This document shows positions 43,110-51,809 of a stretch of DNA of 64,000 nt, piece after piece. The DNA comes from Corynebacterium bovis DSM 20582 = CIP 54.80. Its GTDB lineage: Bacteria > Actinomycetota > Actinomycetes > Mycobacteriales > Mycobacteriaceae. Numbering within the stretch: the first letter of the stretch is position 1; each line of letters starts with the position of its first letter. The notes beneath the pieces were generated by a model. That model was not told the DNA's origin, ran no database searches, and was given only the letters and a program-made list of their open reading frames with translations. Made by a program: the position numbers and the translations under genes. The stretch covers positions 1,426,001 to 1,490,000 of the forward strand of contig NZ_CP047187.1 in assembly GCF_030408615.1 (NCBI RefSeq), written 5' to 3'.

Positions 43110-44903
43110 CTACCGTGACCGTCCGCCGAGCTCCCGGCCGAGCGCCTCGCCGACGCGCCGGCCGCTGTGCACGCACCCGCCGAGGAACGTCCCCTCGAGC
43201 GCGTTGACCCCGTGCATCCCCCCGCCGCCGAACCCGGCGGCCTCCCCCGCGGCGTAGAGCCCCGGGAACACCGACCCGTCGGGGCGCAGGCACCGCCCGG
43301 ACAGGTCCGTCTCGATGCCCCCGAGCGTCTTCCGGGTGAGCATCCGCAGCCGGACGGCGATGAGCGGCCCGTGCTTCCCGTCGAGGAACCGGTGCGGGGG
43401 CGCGCACCGCACGATCCGGTCGCCGAGGAACGACCTCGCCGTGCGGATGTAATTGACCTGGATGTCCTTGGAGAACCGGTTGTCCAGCTGGCTGTCCCGG
43501 TCCTCGATCTGGCGGCGGAGGCGGGCGGGGTCGACCTGCGGCCGGTCCGGGCCGACGAGACCGTTCATCCCCTCGACGAGCTCCTCGAGGGTGTCGGCGA
43601 TGACCCAGTCCTCGCCGTGGTCCATGAAGTTGCGCACGGCCACGTGGGTGCCGGGCAGGATCTTCGACAGGAGCTTGCGGACCTCCTTGTCCGTGAGGTC
43701 CGGGTTCTGCTCGGACCCGGAGAAGATGAACTCCTTGTCCGCGATCTCCTTCGTGAGGACGAACCAGCTGTAGCCGTGGCCGGTGCGCCCCAGGTGGGAG
43801 ACCGCGGCGAGGTTGTCGGACCCGGGGAACACGGACGTCGGCAGCCGGGTGCCCTCGGCGTCGAACCACATCGCCGAGGGGCCCGGGATGATCCGGATGC
43901 CGTGCCCGGGCCAGATCGGGTCCCAGTTCGCCATGCCCTCCGGGTAGTGCCACATGCGGTCGGTGTTCACGACGTTCGCCCCCGCGGCCTGCGTGATCCC
44001 GATCATGCGGCCGTCGACGTGGGCCGGCACGCCGACGACCATCTCCTCCGGGCACTCCCCCCAACGGTCCGTCGGCCAGGACCGGCGCACGAGGTCGTGG
44101 TTGCCGCCGATGCCGCCCGAGGCGACGACCGTCGCGTCCGCCCGGAGGGTGAAGGTCCCGACGACCTCCCGTGGGGAGGCGACACCGCGGGGCAGGTCGT
44201 CGCACGGGTCGAGCAGCGCCCCGGACACCCCGGTGACCCGGCCGTCGACGGTGGTCAGTCCGTCGACCCGGTGCCGGAACCGGAACTCGACGCGGCCCGC
44301 CTTCTCCGCCTCGAGCAGCGGTTCGAGGAACACCCGGACGATCTCGGGGCCCGTGCCCCACGTGAGGTGGAACCGGGGCACCGAGTTGCCGTGGCCGGAG
44401 GCGTCGCCGGAGCCGCGCTCGGCCCAGCCGACCGTGGGCAGCACGCGCAGGCCGAGGCTGCGCAGGTAGCGCCGTTTCTCGTGCGTGGCGAAGCGGACGT
44501 ACTCGCGGCCCCACCGACGCGGCCAGGTGTCGTTGGGGGTGTCGTCGTACCGCGCGGAGTTCTCCCAGTCGCGCCAGGCGAGCTCCTCGCTGTCGTGGAC
44601 GCCCATGATGCGTTGCTCCGGGCTGTCGACGTAGAAGAGGCCGCCGAGGGACCAGAACGCCTGGCCGCCGAGGTTCGCCCGGTTCTCCTGGTCGAGGACG
44701 AGGACACGCAGCCCCGCCCGCTGCGCCTCGTAGGCGGCGACGAGGCCGGCCAGCCCCGCGCCGACGACGATGACGTCGGCGTCCGTGGGACCGGTCGTCC
44801 CCGTGCCCGAGCTTCCCGTGGCCGTGGCTCCCGTGGCCGAGTTTCCCGTGCCCGTGATGTTCCCGCCCGTGGTGTCCGTGCCCGAGGTGTCCGTCGCAGC
44901 CAT
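43110..44903 (-). CDS. FAD-binding dehydrogenase (KstD/fumarate reductase superfamily)
   Basis: 597 residues. After a 40-residue Thr/Gly/Ser/Ala-rich head comes the FAD motif DVIVVGAGLAGLVAA. It later has NLGGQAFWSLGG and, at the C-terminus, PGLYAAGEAAGFGGGGMHG. It matches the predicted steroid-dehydrogenase-like family of Rv0785, whose substrate is unproven. Divergent from an MHS transporter across a region with tandem operator-like repeats, so the two may be coregulated. Confidence 0.88.
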   Translation of the reverse strand: MAATDTSGTDTTGGNITGTGNSATGATATGSSGTGTTGPTDADVIVVGAGLAGLVAAYEAQRAGLRVLVLDQENRANLGGQAFWSLGGLFYVDSPEQRIMGVHDSEELAWRDWENSARYDDTPNDTWPRRWGREYVRFATHEKRRYLRSLGLRVLPTVGWAERGSGDASGHGNSVPRFHLTWGTGPEIVRVFLEPLLEAEKAGRVEFRFRHRVDGLTTVDGRVTGVSGALLDPCDDLPRGVASPREVVGTFTLRADATVVASGGIGGNHDLVRRSWPTDRWGECPEEMVVGVPAHVDGRMIGITQAAGANVVNTDRMWHYPEGMANWDPIWPGHGIRIIPGPSAMWFDAEGTRLPTSVFPGSDNLAAVSHLGRTGHGYSWFVLTKEIADKEFIFSGSEQNPDLTDKEVRKLLSKILPGTHVAVRNFMDHGEDWVIADTLEELVEGMNGLVGPDRPQVDPARLRRQIEDRDSQLDNRFSKDIQVNYIRTARSFLGDRIVRCAPPHRFLDGKHGPLIAVRLRMLTRKTLGGIETDLSGRCLRPDGSVFPGLYAAGEAAGFGGGGMHGVNALEGTFLGGCVHSGRRVGEALGRELGGRSR

Positions 44904-45003
44904 GGGCGGGAGTCTATTCCGCCGCCGCCGGCCCCGCAGGCGTTTTGCGGCACCGCGCGCAGGTCACGCCGTCGGTGTCATCCGTGCAGCCCACCGTGGC
45001 GTC

Positions 45004-45068
45004 TTGACTTCACTCCCCTCGACACCTTAGTGTCCCATCCATTGATCTCAGTGTTCCACTCATTGAGA
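45004..45068. promoter_or_regulatory. Promoter and two operator-like repeats, FAD dehydrogenase / MHS gene
   Basis: TTGACT at 45004-45009 is a good -35 for the rightward gene. Downstream AGTGTCCCATCCATTGATC (45029-45047) and AGTGTTCCACTCATTGAGA (45050-45068) match at 14 of 19 positions and are 21 bases apart, two helical turns. This layout fits a dimeric repressor such as an IclR-type protein; the regulator gene is not in the window. Confidence 0.5.
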
Positions 45069-45155
45069 CTCCGCCGGGTCCGCCCGGCCCGGCGCCGCGG
45101 TCCACCCCGGCACCGTCACCGACCGCGACGACACACGGGAAGGCACCGACACACG

Positions 45156-46571
45156 ATGAGCACCTCCTCCACCTCCGCCCACCCGGTGGGCCACAGCGGC
45201 CGCCCGGCCGGGGACGCCGTCCGCCCGCCGGTCACGGACCGCGCGACGAAGCGCCGCATCATCATCGCCTCGACCGTCGGCACGACCATCGAGTTCTACG
45301 ACTTCTACGTCTACGCGACGGCCGCCGTCGCCGTCTTCCCCTTCCTCTTCTTCCCGAAGCAGGAGAGCGAGACGGTCAACCTCCTCGCCTCCTTCGCGAC
45401 ATTCGGGCTCGCCTTCATCGCCCGTCCGCTCGGGTCGGTCATCTTCGGCCACTTCGGCGACCGCATCGGCCGGAAGGCGACCCTCGTCGCGTCCCTGCTC
45501 ACCATGGGGATCGCGACGTTCCTCATCGGCCTGCTCCCGACGTACGGCCAGGTCGGGATCATCGCGCCCGCGCTCCTCGCCGTCATGCGGTTCTGCCAGG
45601 GGCTCGGCCTCGGCGGTGAATGGTCCGGCGCGGCCCTGCTCGCGACGGAGACCGCCGAGCACGGACGCCGTGCCCGCGCGGCGATGTGGCCGCAGCTCGG
45701 CGCACCCTTCGGCTTCTTCCTCGCCAACGGCCTGTTCCTCATCATCGTCAGCGTCCTCCACCCGGTGAAGGGTGACCTGTCCGGCGCGTTCATGACGTGG
45801 GGCTGGCGCATCCCGTTCCTGCTGTCCGCGGTCATGGTCCTCATCGGGCTCTACGTGCGGTTCCGGCTGGAGGAGACCCCGGTTTTCCGCGAGGCCGTCG
45901 ACGCCGGGCAGAAGGTGTCCACCCCGGCCACGGCGGTCGTGCGCACCGCGTGGCGGCCGCTCATCCTCGGCACCGCCGTCATGATGTCGACGTACACGCT
46001 GTTCTACCTCGTGACCACGTGGATCCTCTCGTACGGGATCGGCAACCGGGCGACCGGCGCGGGCCTCGGCATCGCCTACAACGACTTCCTCCGCATCCAG
46101 CTCGTCTCCGTCGTGTTCTTCGCCGTGGGCGTCCCGGTCTCGGGGGCGCTCGCCGACCGGTTCGGCCGCAGGCGGTTCCTCATCGCGGCGTCGGTGCTCC
46201 TGCTCGTGGTGGCCCTGGCCTTCGGCCCTGTGCTCGACCCCTCCCGGGCGAGTGTCCCGGTGATCACGGTCTTCCTCTCGGTGGGGATGCTCGCCATGGG
46301 GCTCATCTTCGGCCCGATGTCCTCGGTGCTGCCGGAGATGTTCCCGACGAACGTCCGCTACACGGGCTCGGGCATCGCCTACAACGTGGCGTCGATCCTC
46401 GGCGCCGCCATCGCACCGTTCATCGCCACCGCCCTCGCCGCGGAGTACGGCGCCGGGGCCGTCGGGGCCTACCTCGCGGTCGTGACGGTCATCAGTCTCA
46501 TCGCGATCCTCGTCATGCGCGAGACCAGCCACGTCGACCTCACGACCGTGGGGGGACCGGACCGGGGGTGA
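45156..46571 (+). CDS. MHS-family major facilitator transporter
   Basis: 471 residues, 12 transmembrane segments. ASTVGTTIEFYDFYVY, GHFGDRIGRKATL and GLGLGGEWSGAALLATE are family signatures; RFRLEETPVF is the usual loop before the second half. Related to ShiA/ProP carriers and paralogous in type to the transporter at 18630-19970. GGGAAGG lies about 12 bases before ATG 45156. Probably imports a substrate for the divergent FAD dehydrogenase. Confidence 0.88.
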   Translation: MSTSSTSAHPVGHSGRPAGDAVRPPVTDRATKRRIIIASTVGTTIEFYDFYVYATAAVAVFPFLFFPKQESETVNLLASFATFGLAFIARPLGSVIFGHFGDRIGRKATLVASLLTMGIATFLIGLLPTYGQVGIIAPALLAVMRFCQGLGLGGEWSGAALLATETAEHGRRARAAMWPQLGAPFGFFLANGLFLIIVSVLHPVKGDLSGAFMTWGWRIPFLLSAVMVLIGLYVRFRLEETPVFREAVDAGQKVSTPATAVVRTAWRPLILGTAVMMSTYTLFYLVTTWILSYGIGNRATGAGLGIAYNDFLRIQLVSVVFFAVGVPVSGALADRFGRRRFLIAASVLLLVVALAFGPVLDPSRASVPVITVFLSVGMLAMGLIFGPMSSVLPEMFPTNVRYTGSGIAYNVASILGAAIAPFIATALAAEYGAGAVGAYLAVVTVISLIAILVMRETSHVDLTTVGGPDRG

Positions 46572-46654
46572 CGACCCGGCGGTGCCGGGAGCACCCGTGG
46601 CGGCCGGCCGGGGCCGGAGGTCCGGTCGCGTGACGGCCCCGCGGACCACTCCGT

Positions 46655-46660
46655 TATGCT
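46655..46660 (+). promoter_or_regulatory. Probable -10 element of dedA gene
   Basis: TATGCT, about 75 bases before GTG 46736, predicting a leader of about 70 bases that includes AGGAG near the start. Confidence 0.35.
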
Positions 46661-46735
46661 GGTGCCGTTGCCGGGTCACCTGACCCGGGCCGTCCCCGCA
46701 CCACCGTCAGCACCGCTAGTGAGGAGCACGATCGC

Positions 46736-47362
46736 GTGTTCGAAGTCGAAAGCCTCATCAGTTCCTTCGGCTACATCGGCATCCTCACCGTCATCTTCAT
46801 GGAGACCGGCGTCCTCATCGGCTTCATCTTCCCCGGGGACACGCTCCTGTTCACGGCGGGGATCATGGCCGCGACGGACGACCCGTTCGCCCCGTTGTGG
46901 ACCCTGCTGCTCGGCATCCCGGTGGCGGCGGCGGTCGGCGACCAGGTGGGGTACTTCATCGGCCGCCGTTTCGGACCGCCGATCCTGCGGTCGCGCCCGA
47001 TGCAGTGGATCGGGCCGACGGCGCTGGACAAGACGAACTGGTTCTTCGACCGCTACGGGCCGGTGACGGTGATGCTCGCCCGCTTCATCGGCGTCGTGCG
47101 CACCCTGACCCCCGTCGTCGCCGGGGTCGCCCACATGAACCACCGTGCGTTCACGTTCTGGTCGGTGCTCGGCTGCGCGATCTGGGGGGCCGGGATCACC
47201 GCGCTCGGGTACTTCCTCGGCGGCATCCCCTTCGTCCAGGAGTACATGGAGATCTTCATCGTCCTCGGCGTCGCCTCGGTCGTCGTCCCGGTCGCCGTCA
47301 AGGTCGGGCAGATCCTGTGGAACCGGTGGCGGTCGGGTCGACGGACCGACGAGCCGCGCTGA
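46736..47362 (+). CDS. DedA family membrane protein
   Basis: 208 residues. The hallmarks ETGVLIGFIFPGDTLLF and ARFIGVVRTLTPVVAG, with FDRYGPVTVMLARF, match DedA/SNARE-associated proteins. Recent work gives members a role in flipping undecaprenyl phosphate or phospholipids. A gTGAGGAGCACGATC ribosome region precedes GTG 46736. Confidence 0.9.
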   Translation: MFEVESLISSFGYIGILTVIFMETGVLIGFIFPGDTLLFTAGIMAATDDPFAPLWTLLLGIPVAAAVGDQVGYFIGRRFGPPILRSRPMQWIGPTALDKTNWFFDRYGPVTVMLARFIGVVRTLTPVVAGVAHMNHRAFTFWSVLGCAIWGAGITALGYFLGGIPFVQEYMEIFIVLGVASVVVPVAVKVGQILWNRWRSGRRTDEPR

Positions 47363-47500
47363 CCTCACCGCGCACGCGACCACCGTCCGCGTCCCGACCG
47401 TGACCACCGCGGCCGTGGGCGCCGCCCGCACCCACCCGCCGACGCCTCCGTCGACCCCCGACCGTGGGCGCCGTCAGCACCGTCGCAGCCGTCCCAGCCG

Positions 47501-48769
47501 TCAGCGCCGTCGCAACGTGAACTGGACGCAGTCCACCGCCCCGGCGGAGATGAGCGCCTCGTGGAGCGCCAGCTGGAAGTCCCACAGCCGCCGGTACGCG
47601 ACGTCGAACCCCGCGGCCGCGGCCTGGCGTTCGCGGGACAGGAAGACCGACCTCCACAGCCGGACCGTCGCGGCGAGGTGCGACCCGATGTGGTTCTCCG
47701 CGACGACCCGCAACGACGACGTCTCCGCCGCCTCGCGCACGTGCTCGACCGTCGGGTACGACAGCGCGGGCCACATGTAGGCCCGCACCGGGTCGAGGCT
47801 CTCCCCGGCCACCGCCCGCAGCCCCCGGGGCAGGTCGGACGGCGTCGTCAGGGACTGGATGACGGCCGTGCCCCCGGGGGCGAGCATCCGCTCGACGGCC
47901 CCGAGGACGTGCACGGTCCCCGCGTCGCCGAGGGTCTCCATGCGTTCGACGCTGACGACGGCGTCGTACTCCCCCGACCACTGCCGCGGCGACGGCACCG
48001 GCCCCCGGATCGTCTCGACGCGCACCGCCCCGGCGACGTCGGCCTCCCGGACCAGGGACCGCACCCGTGCGGCGTGGTCCTCGTCCGCGGTGAGGACGTC
48101 GACGGACGCCCCGCGCCGGGCGGCGAGGACGGCGAGCTGCCCACCGCTCGACTGCAGTTCGAGGACGCGGGACCCCGGCCCGACCCCGGCGGTGTCGAGC
48201 ATCCCGGTGATGCGGTTGACCTGGGCGGGGTCGAGGTCACGACGGTCGATGTCCTCGGGCGCGTCGCAGTAGGAGACCTCCACCGGGTACCGCCCCTCGC
48301 GGCCCTCGACGACGACCGTCTCGGACGTCCGCGTGCCCGAGTGGAACACCGCCGAGCCCGTCGCGGCAGTCCGCCCGGCGTAGAGGTCGACGAGGTCCCC
48401 CGGCAGCTCCCCCGCCCGCACCTCCCCGGTGGACGGGCGGGACCGGCGGGAGAGCGCCCGGCCGAGCCCCTTCTCGAACGGCTGGGTGAGCAACACCCGC
48501 AGGACCTCGGGCAACGGGTCCGCGGTCCACTCCCCCGCCATGTACCCCTCCGCGAGCCCGACCCAGCCGCCGGCGACGATGCGGTCGAGCACGAGCCCGT
48601 CCCGGACGAGGAAGTTCGGGGTCCCGGCGCTGCTCAACGCCACCCCCGATGAGGCGAGCAGCTCCTCCAGGCGGTTCCGGACGGCTTCGGCACGCGCCCC
48701 CAGGAACGGGGCCTCGGGGGCCCTCGCGACCCCGGGCCACCGTTCCGGGTCGATGTATCCCTCGACCAC
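47501..48769 (-). CDS. Cyclopropane-fatty-acid synthase-like methyltransferase
   Basis: 422 residues. The N-terminal lipid-binding region (GWVGLAEGYMAGEW) and the methyltransferase core (VLELQSSGGQLAVLAARRG; SVERMETLGDAG) match the CFA synthase family, which adds a methylene to lipid double bonds. The usual EMIEAVG/E-x-x-E region is altered (VERMETL), and motif I is LQSSGG rather than GxGxG, so activity is less certain. Its leader contains three hairpin repeats. Confidence 0.8.
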   Translation of the reverse strand: MVEGYIDPERWPGVARAPEAPFLGARAEAVRNRLEELLASSGVALSSAGTPNFLVRDGLVLDRIVAGGWVGLAEGYMAGEWTADPLPEVLRVLLTQPFEKGLGRALSRRSRPSTGEVRAGELPGDLVDLYAGRTAATGSAVFHSGTRTSETVVVEGREGRYPVEVSYCDAPEDIDRRDLDPAQVNRITGMLDTAGVGPGSRVLELQSSGGQLAVLAARRGASVDVLTADEDHAARVRSLVREADVAGAVRVETIRGPVPSPRQWSGEYDAVVSVERMETLGDAGTVHVLGAVERMLAPGGTAVIQSLTTPSDLPRGLRAVAGESLDPVRAYMWPALSYPTVEHVREAAETSSLRVVAENHIGSHLAATVRLWRSVFLSRERQAAAAGFDVAYRRLWDFQLALHEALISAGAVDCVQFTLRRR

Positions 48770-49151
48770 CCTCGACGCTCCTCTCCGTGATGATGGGCCG
48801 GGGCTGGACAGCCCTCTCAGTGACGTCCGGGGCCGGACGGGCCCCGCCGGTGACCGCCGGGGCTGGACCGCCCCGACAGTGAACCCTGTATCCCCCCGAA
48901 GTTACCTGGAAAACAACATTGGGTGGGGCAGGCGCAGCCGAGACCGGAGGCACGGGCGACGCAGGCCACGCCCCGGGGACTAGGATGGGCTACGTCACGG
49001 TGCCCGCACCCGAGCGGCCCGGACGTCGGACGATGAGCCGCCTGGCGCGTCGCGCGACGACCCCCGGCCCCACCTCCGGGCGGAGCAGCCAGGGCACCGG
49101 TGGAACCGCAACAGCAGATCTCCGTAGACCAACATAGAGGAGCAGACCCGT
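48770..49151. other. Gap between divergent methyltransferase and ndh genes
   Basis: 382 bases without a gene. Near the methyltransferase start lie three hairpin-forming repeats (48798-48886). TAGGAT at 48981-48986 is a possible -10 for ndh. Confidence 0.5.
48798..48886 (-). repeat. Three ~30-base hairpin repeats in methyltransferase leader
   Basis: Units start at 48798, 48827 and 48857: each contains CCGGGGC(C/T)GGAC and then a complementary GCCC/GGCC. The stem bases change together between copies (GGGCT/AGCCC, GGGGCC/GGGCCCC, GGGGC/GCCCC) while GGAC stays in the loop. Confidence 0.6.
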
Positions 49152-50579
49152 ATGACACCCCAGCCCACGCGCCCGGCGGCCGGACGCCACCATGTCGTTA
49201 TCGTCGGCGCCGGATTCGGCGGCCTGTTCGCCGCCAAGCGGCTCGCAGACGCTGACGTCGACGTCACCATCATCGACCGAACGAACCACCACCTCTTCCA
49301 GCCGCTGCTCTACCAGGTCGCCACGGGCATCCTCTCCGAGGGCGAGATCGCGCCCTCGATCCGCCAGATCCTCGCGAACCAGGACAACGTGCGGGTCGTC
49401 AAGGCCGAGGTGCGGGGCATCGACATCACGGAGAAGGTCGTCACCGCCGACCTCGGCGGCAAGGACGCCGCCTTCTCCTACGACTCGCTCATCCTCGCCG
49501 CCGGCGCGGGCCAGTCCTACTTCGGCAACGACCACTTCGCCGAGTTCGCCCCCGGTATGAAGTCGATCGACGACGCCCTCGAGATCCGCGCCCGCCTCAC
49601 CGGCGCGTTCGAGCGCGCCGAGATCACGACGGACCCGGAGGAGCGCCGCCGGCTCATGACCTTCGTCGTCGTCGGCGCCGGCCCGACCGGTGTCGAGCTC
49701 GCCGGCCAGCTCGCCGAGATGGCCCACCGCACCCTGCGCGGCGAGTTCCAGAACATCAACACCGAGGACGCGCGCATCCTCCTCATCGACGGCAGCCCCC
49801 AGGTCCTGCCCCCGATGGGCAAGAAGCTCGGGCGCAAGGCCGCCCGCCAGCTCCAGAAGCTCGGCGTCGACATCATCCTCAACAGCATGGTCACGGACGT
49901 CAACCAGCGCGGGGTGACGTACAAGGACATGAAGACGGAGCAGGAGACGTTCGTCCCCGCGTACAGCAAGATCTGGTCCGCCGGTGTCGCGGCGAACCCG
50001 CTCGGCCGCCACGTCGCCGAGCAGGCGGGTGTCGAGGCCGACCGCGCCGGGCGCGTGCCGGTGAACCCGGACCTCACCGTCGGCGACCACCGCGAGCTGT
50101 TCGTCATCGGCGACATGATGAGCCTCGACCGGATCCCGGGCATGGCGCAGCCCGCCCTCCAGGGCGGCGAGTACGCGGCCCGGGCGATCATCGCCGACGT
50201 CGAGAAGGGCTCCCCCGCCGAGCGCGAGCCGTTCTCCTACTTCGACAAGGGCTCGATGGCCATCGTGTCCCGTTTCTCCGCGGTCGTGAAGATCGGCAAC
50301 GCCGAGCTCTCGGGCTTCATCGGCTGGGTCCTGTGGCTCGGCGTGCACCTCATGACGCTCGTCGGCTTCCGGAACCGCTTCGTCGCGGCGATGAGCTGGG
50401 GCCTCAACGTCCTGTCGCGGAACCGCTGGCAGCTCGTCGCCACCCGGCAGCAGCTGCACGCCCGCAACGCGATCCGCAAGCTGCGGGAGTACGAGGACAA
50501 GGACGGCGTCCGGTCCATCGAGGTCCGCGACAACCTCAAGTTCGGTGAGGGCCGGGACACCCGCGCCGACGCCGACTAG
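49152..50579 (+). CDS. ndh: Type II NADH dehydrogenase
   Basis: Non-proton-pumping NADH:menaquinone oxidoreductase of 475 residues, a main respiratory entry in corynebacteria, which lack complex I. FAD motif VVIVGAGFGGLFAA at about 14-27, NADH motif VVVGAGPTGVELAG at about 174-187, and quinone-site region AQPALQGGEYAA. The C-terminal amphipathic part (FIGWVLWLGVHLMTLVGF) anchors it. AGAGGAG precedes ATG 49152. Confidence 0.96.
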   Translation: MTPQPTRPAAGRHHVVIVGAGFGGLFAAKRLADADVDVTIIDRTNHHLFQPLLYQVATGILSEGEIAPSIRQILANQDNVRVVKAEVRGIDITEKVVTADLGGKDAAFSYDSLILAAGAGQSYFGNDHFAEFAPGMKSIDDALEIRARLTGAFERAEITTDPEERRRLMTFVVVGAGPTGVELAGQLAEMAHRTLRGEFQNINTEDARILLIDGSPQVLPPMGKKLGRKAARQLQKLGVDIILNSMVTDVNQRGVTYKDMKTEQETFVPAYSKIWSAGVAANPLGRHVAEQAGVEADRAGRVPVNPDLTVGDHRELFVIGDMMSLDRIPGMAQPALQGGEYAARAIIADVEKGSPAEREPFSYFDKGSMAIVSRFSAVVKIGNAELSGFIGWVLWLGVHLMTLVGFRNRFVAAMSWGLNVLSRNRWQLVATRQQLHARNAIRKLREYEDKDGVRSIEVRDNLKFGEGRDTRADAD

Positions 50580-50920
50580 TCGCACCGCCGCGCGCGAGGT
50601 ACCCGCACCGCCGCGCGCGGCGCACTCACACCGTCGCGAGCGGCGTCACCACACCGCCGCGCGCACCGGGTCCCCGCGGGGCCGGTGCAGGGGGAACGAC
50701 GCCGGGGACCGCACGGTTCCCGGCGTCGTCCGTGTGCGGTCACCGACCGCGGGAGGGGGGAGGAACGACGCCGGGGTCCGCACGGTCCCCGGCGCCGGGG
50801 GTGGTGGCGCCGGGTCGTCAGGGGTGTCGGGTCGTCAGGGGTGCCGGGTTGTGACGTGCCGGGCGTCCGGGGCACCCGGCCGTCATGGGTACCGGCGCGT
50901 GCGGGGCCGCGGGGCCCGGA
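50580..50920. other. Repeat-rich gap between convergent ndh and thioesterase genes
   Basis: 341 bases. CACCGCCGCGCGCG-type repeats at 50583-50665, two hairpins at 50696-50795 and a 17-base tandem repeat (GGGTCGTCAGGGGTGYC, 50812-50828 and 50829-50845, third copy degenerate). No gene seen. Confidence 0.6.
50696..50729 (+). terminator. Strong hairpin after ndh
   Basis: ACGACGCCGGGGA pairs with TTCCCGGCGTCGT (12 of 13) around an 8-base loop. A near copy of the same hairpin follows at about 50765-50795. No T tract. Confidence 0.5.
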
Positions 50921-51511
50921 TCACCGCCGGCCGCGCGCCCCGTCGACGAGGACGGTCGTGCGCAGCTGCGTCACCGCGCACATCTTGCCGGTCGCCTCAT
51001 TGACGTGCTCGACCCGCCAGAGGTGGCTCGTCCGCCCGAGGTGGACGGGGACGGCCGTGGAGACGATGACGTCGCCGGCCACCGACGGGCGCAGGAACTG
51101 CGTCTCGTTGACGATCCCCATGACGGGGGCCTCCGCCCCGGCGGCGATGAAGCTCGCGATGGACGCCGTCGACTCGCCGAGGGAGCAGTACACCCCGCCG
51201 TTGGTGACCCCCCAGGGCTGCAGGTGCCGGTCCGTCACCTCGAGCCGGACGACCACGCGCCCGGGGCCCACCTCGACGTACCTCGTGCCCAGCGTGGCGT
51301 CGAGACCCCCACCGGTCGAGGTCAACCGGTCGACCTCGTCGCGTTCGGCGGCGTCGAGCACCCGCTCCGCGGCCAGGGCCATGAGCTCGCCGTAGCGCCG
51401 CATCCCGTCGCCGCGCCCCCCGCCGGTGCCGGTGCCGCGACCGTCACTGCGTCCGTCGCCGTGCCCGTCACTGCGGCCGTCGCCGGTTCCGCCGCTGCGT
51501 CCGTCGCTCAT
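50921..51511 (-). CDS. PaaI-type hotdog thioesterase
   Basis: 196 residues. A Gly/Asp/Arg/Ser repeat head (GDGRSDG units, residues 1-35) precedes the hotdog domain: QPWGVTNGGVYCSLGEST carries the active-site Asn/Gly and Glu pattern. ATG 51511 follows GAGGAGA by 7 bases; a second start at residue 36 (MRRYGELM) would drop the repeat head. Acyl-CoA substrate unknown. Convergent with ndh, divergent from gnd. Confidence 0.82.
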   Translation of the reverse strand: MSDGRSGGTGDGRSDGHGDGRSDGRGTGTGGGRGDGMRRYGELMALAAERVLDAAERDEVDRLTSTGGGLDATLGTRYVEVGPGRVVVRLEVTDRHLQPWGVTNGGVYCSLGESTASIASFIAAGAEAPVMGIVNETQFLRPSVAGDVIVSTAVPVHLGRTSHLWRVEHVNEATGKMCAVTQLRTTVLVDGARGRR

Positions 51512-51795
51512 TCGTCGTCTCCTCGGGTCGGGTGGTGTGCACCACGCGCGGTCGCGTGGCGGTGGTCCCGCCGGCGTCACGGCCCGGGGCGGGCCCGGAC
51601 GGCGGCGACGGGACACCGTGCCCATTATGCCCCGCCCCCGCGGAGCGCCGCGGACCGCTGTGGGCCGCACCGGCCCGCCGTGGACGACGACGGGTGGGGA
51701 GCGCGGGCACGGTGCGCTCCCCCGTCGCCGCACCGCGACCCGGCCGCGGGTCCCCCCGGGCACGGGCACCGGACCCGGGTGGGGCGGGGGCCGGC

Positions 51796-51801
51796 TACTA
51801 T
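51796..51801 (+). promoter_or_regulatory. -10 element of gnd, leaderless geometry
   Basis: TACTAT ends 8 bases before ATG 51810. Confidence 0.5.
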
Positions 51802-51809
51802 GGGCGACC

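Noticed and set aside
43167..45155. Plus-strand open frame before the MHS transporter
   Set aside because: Antisense to the FAD dehydrogenase; the transporter starts at 45156.
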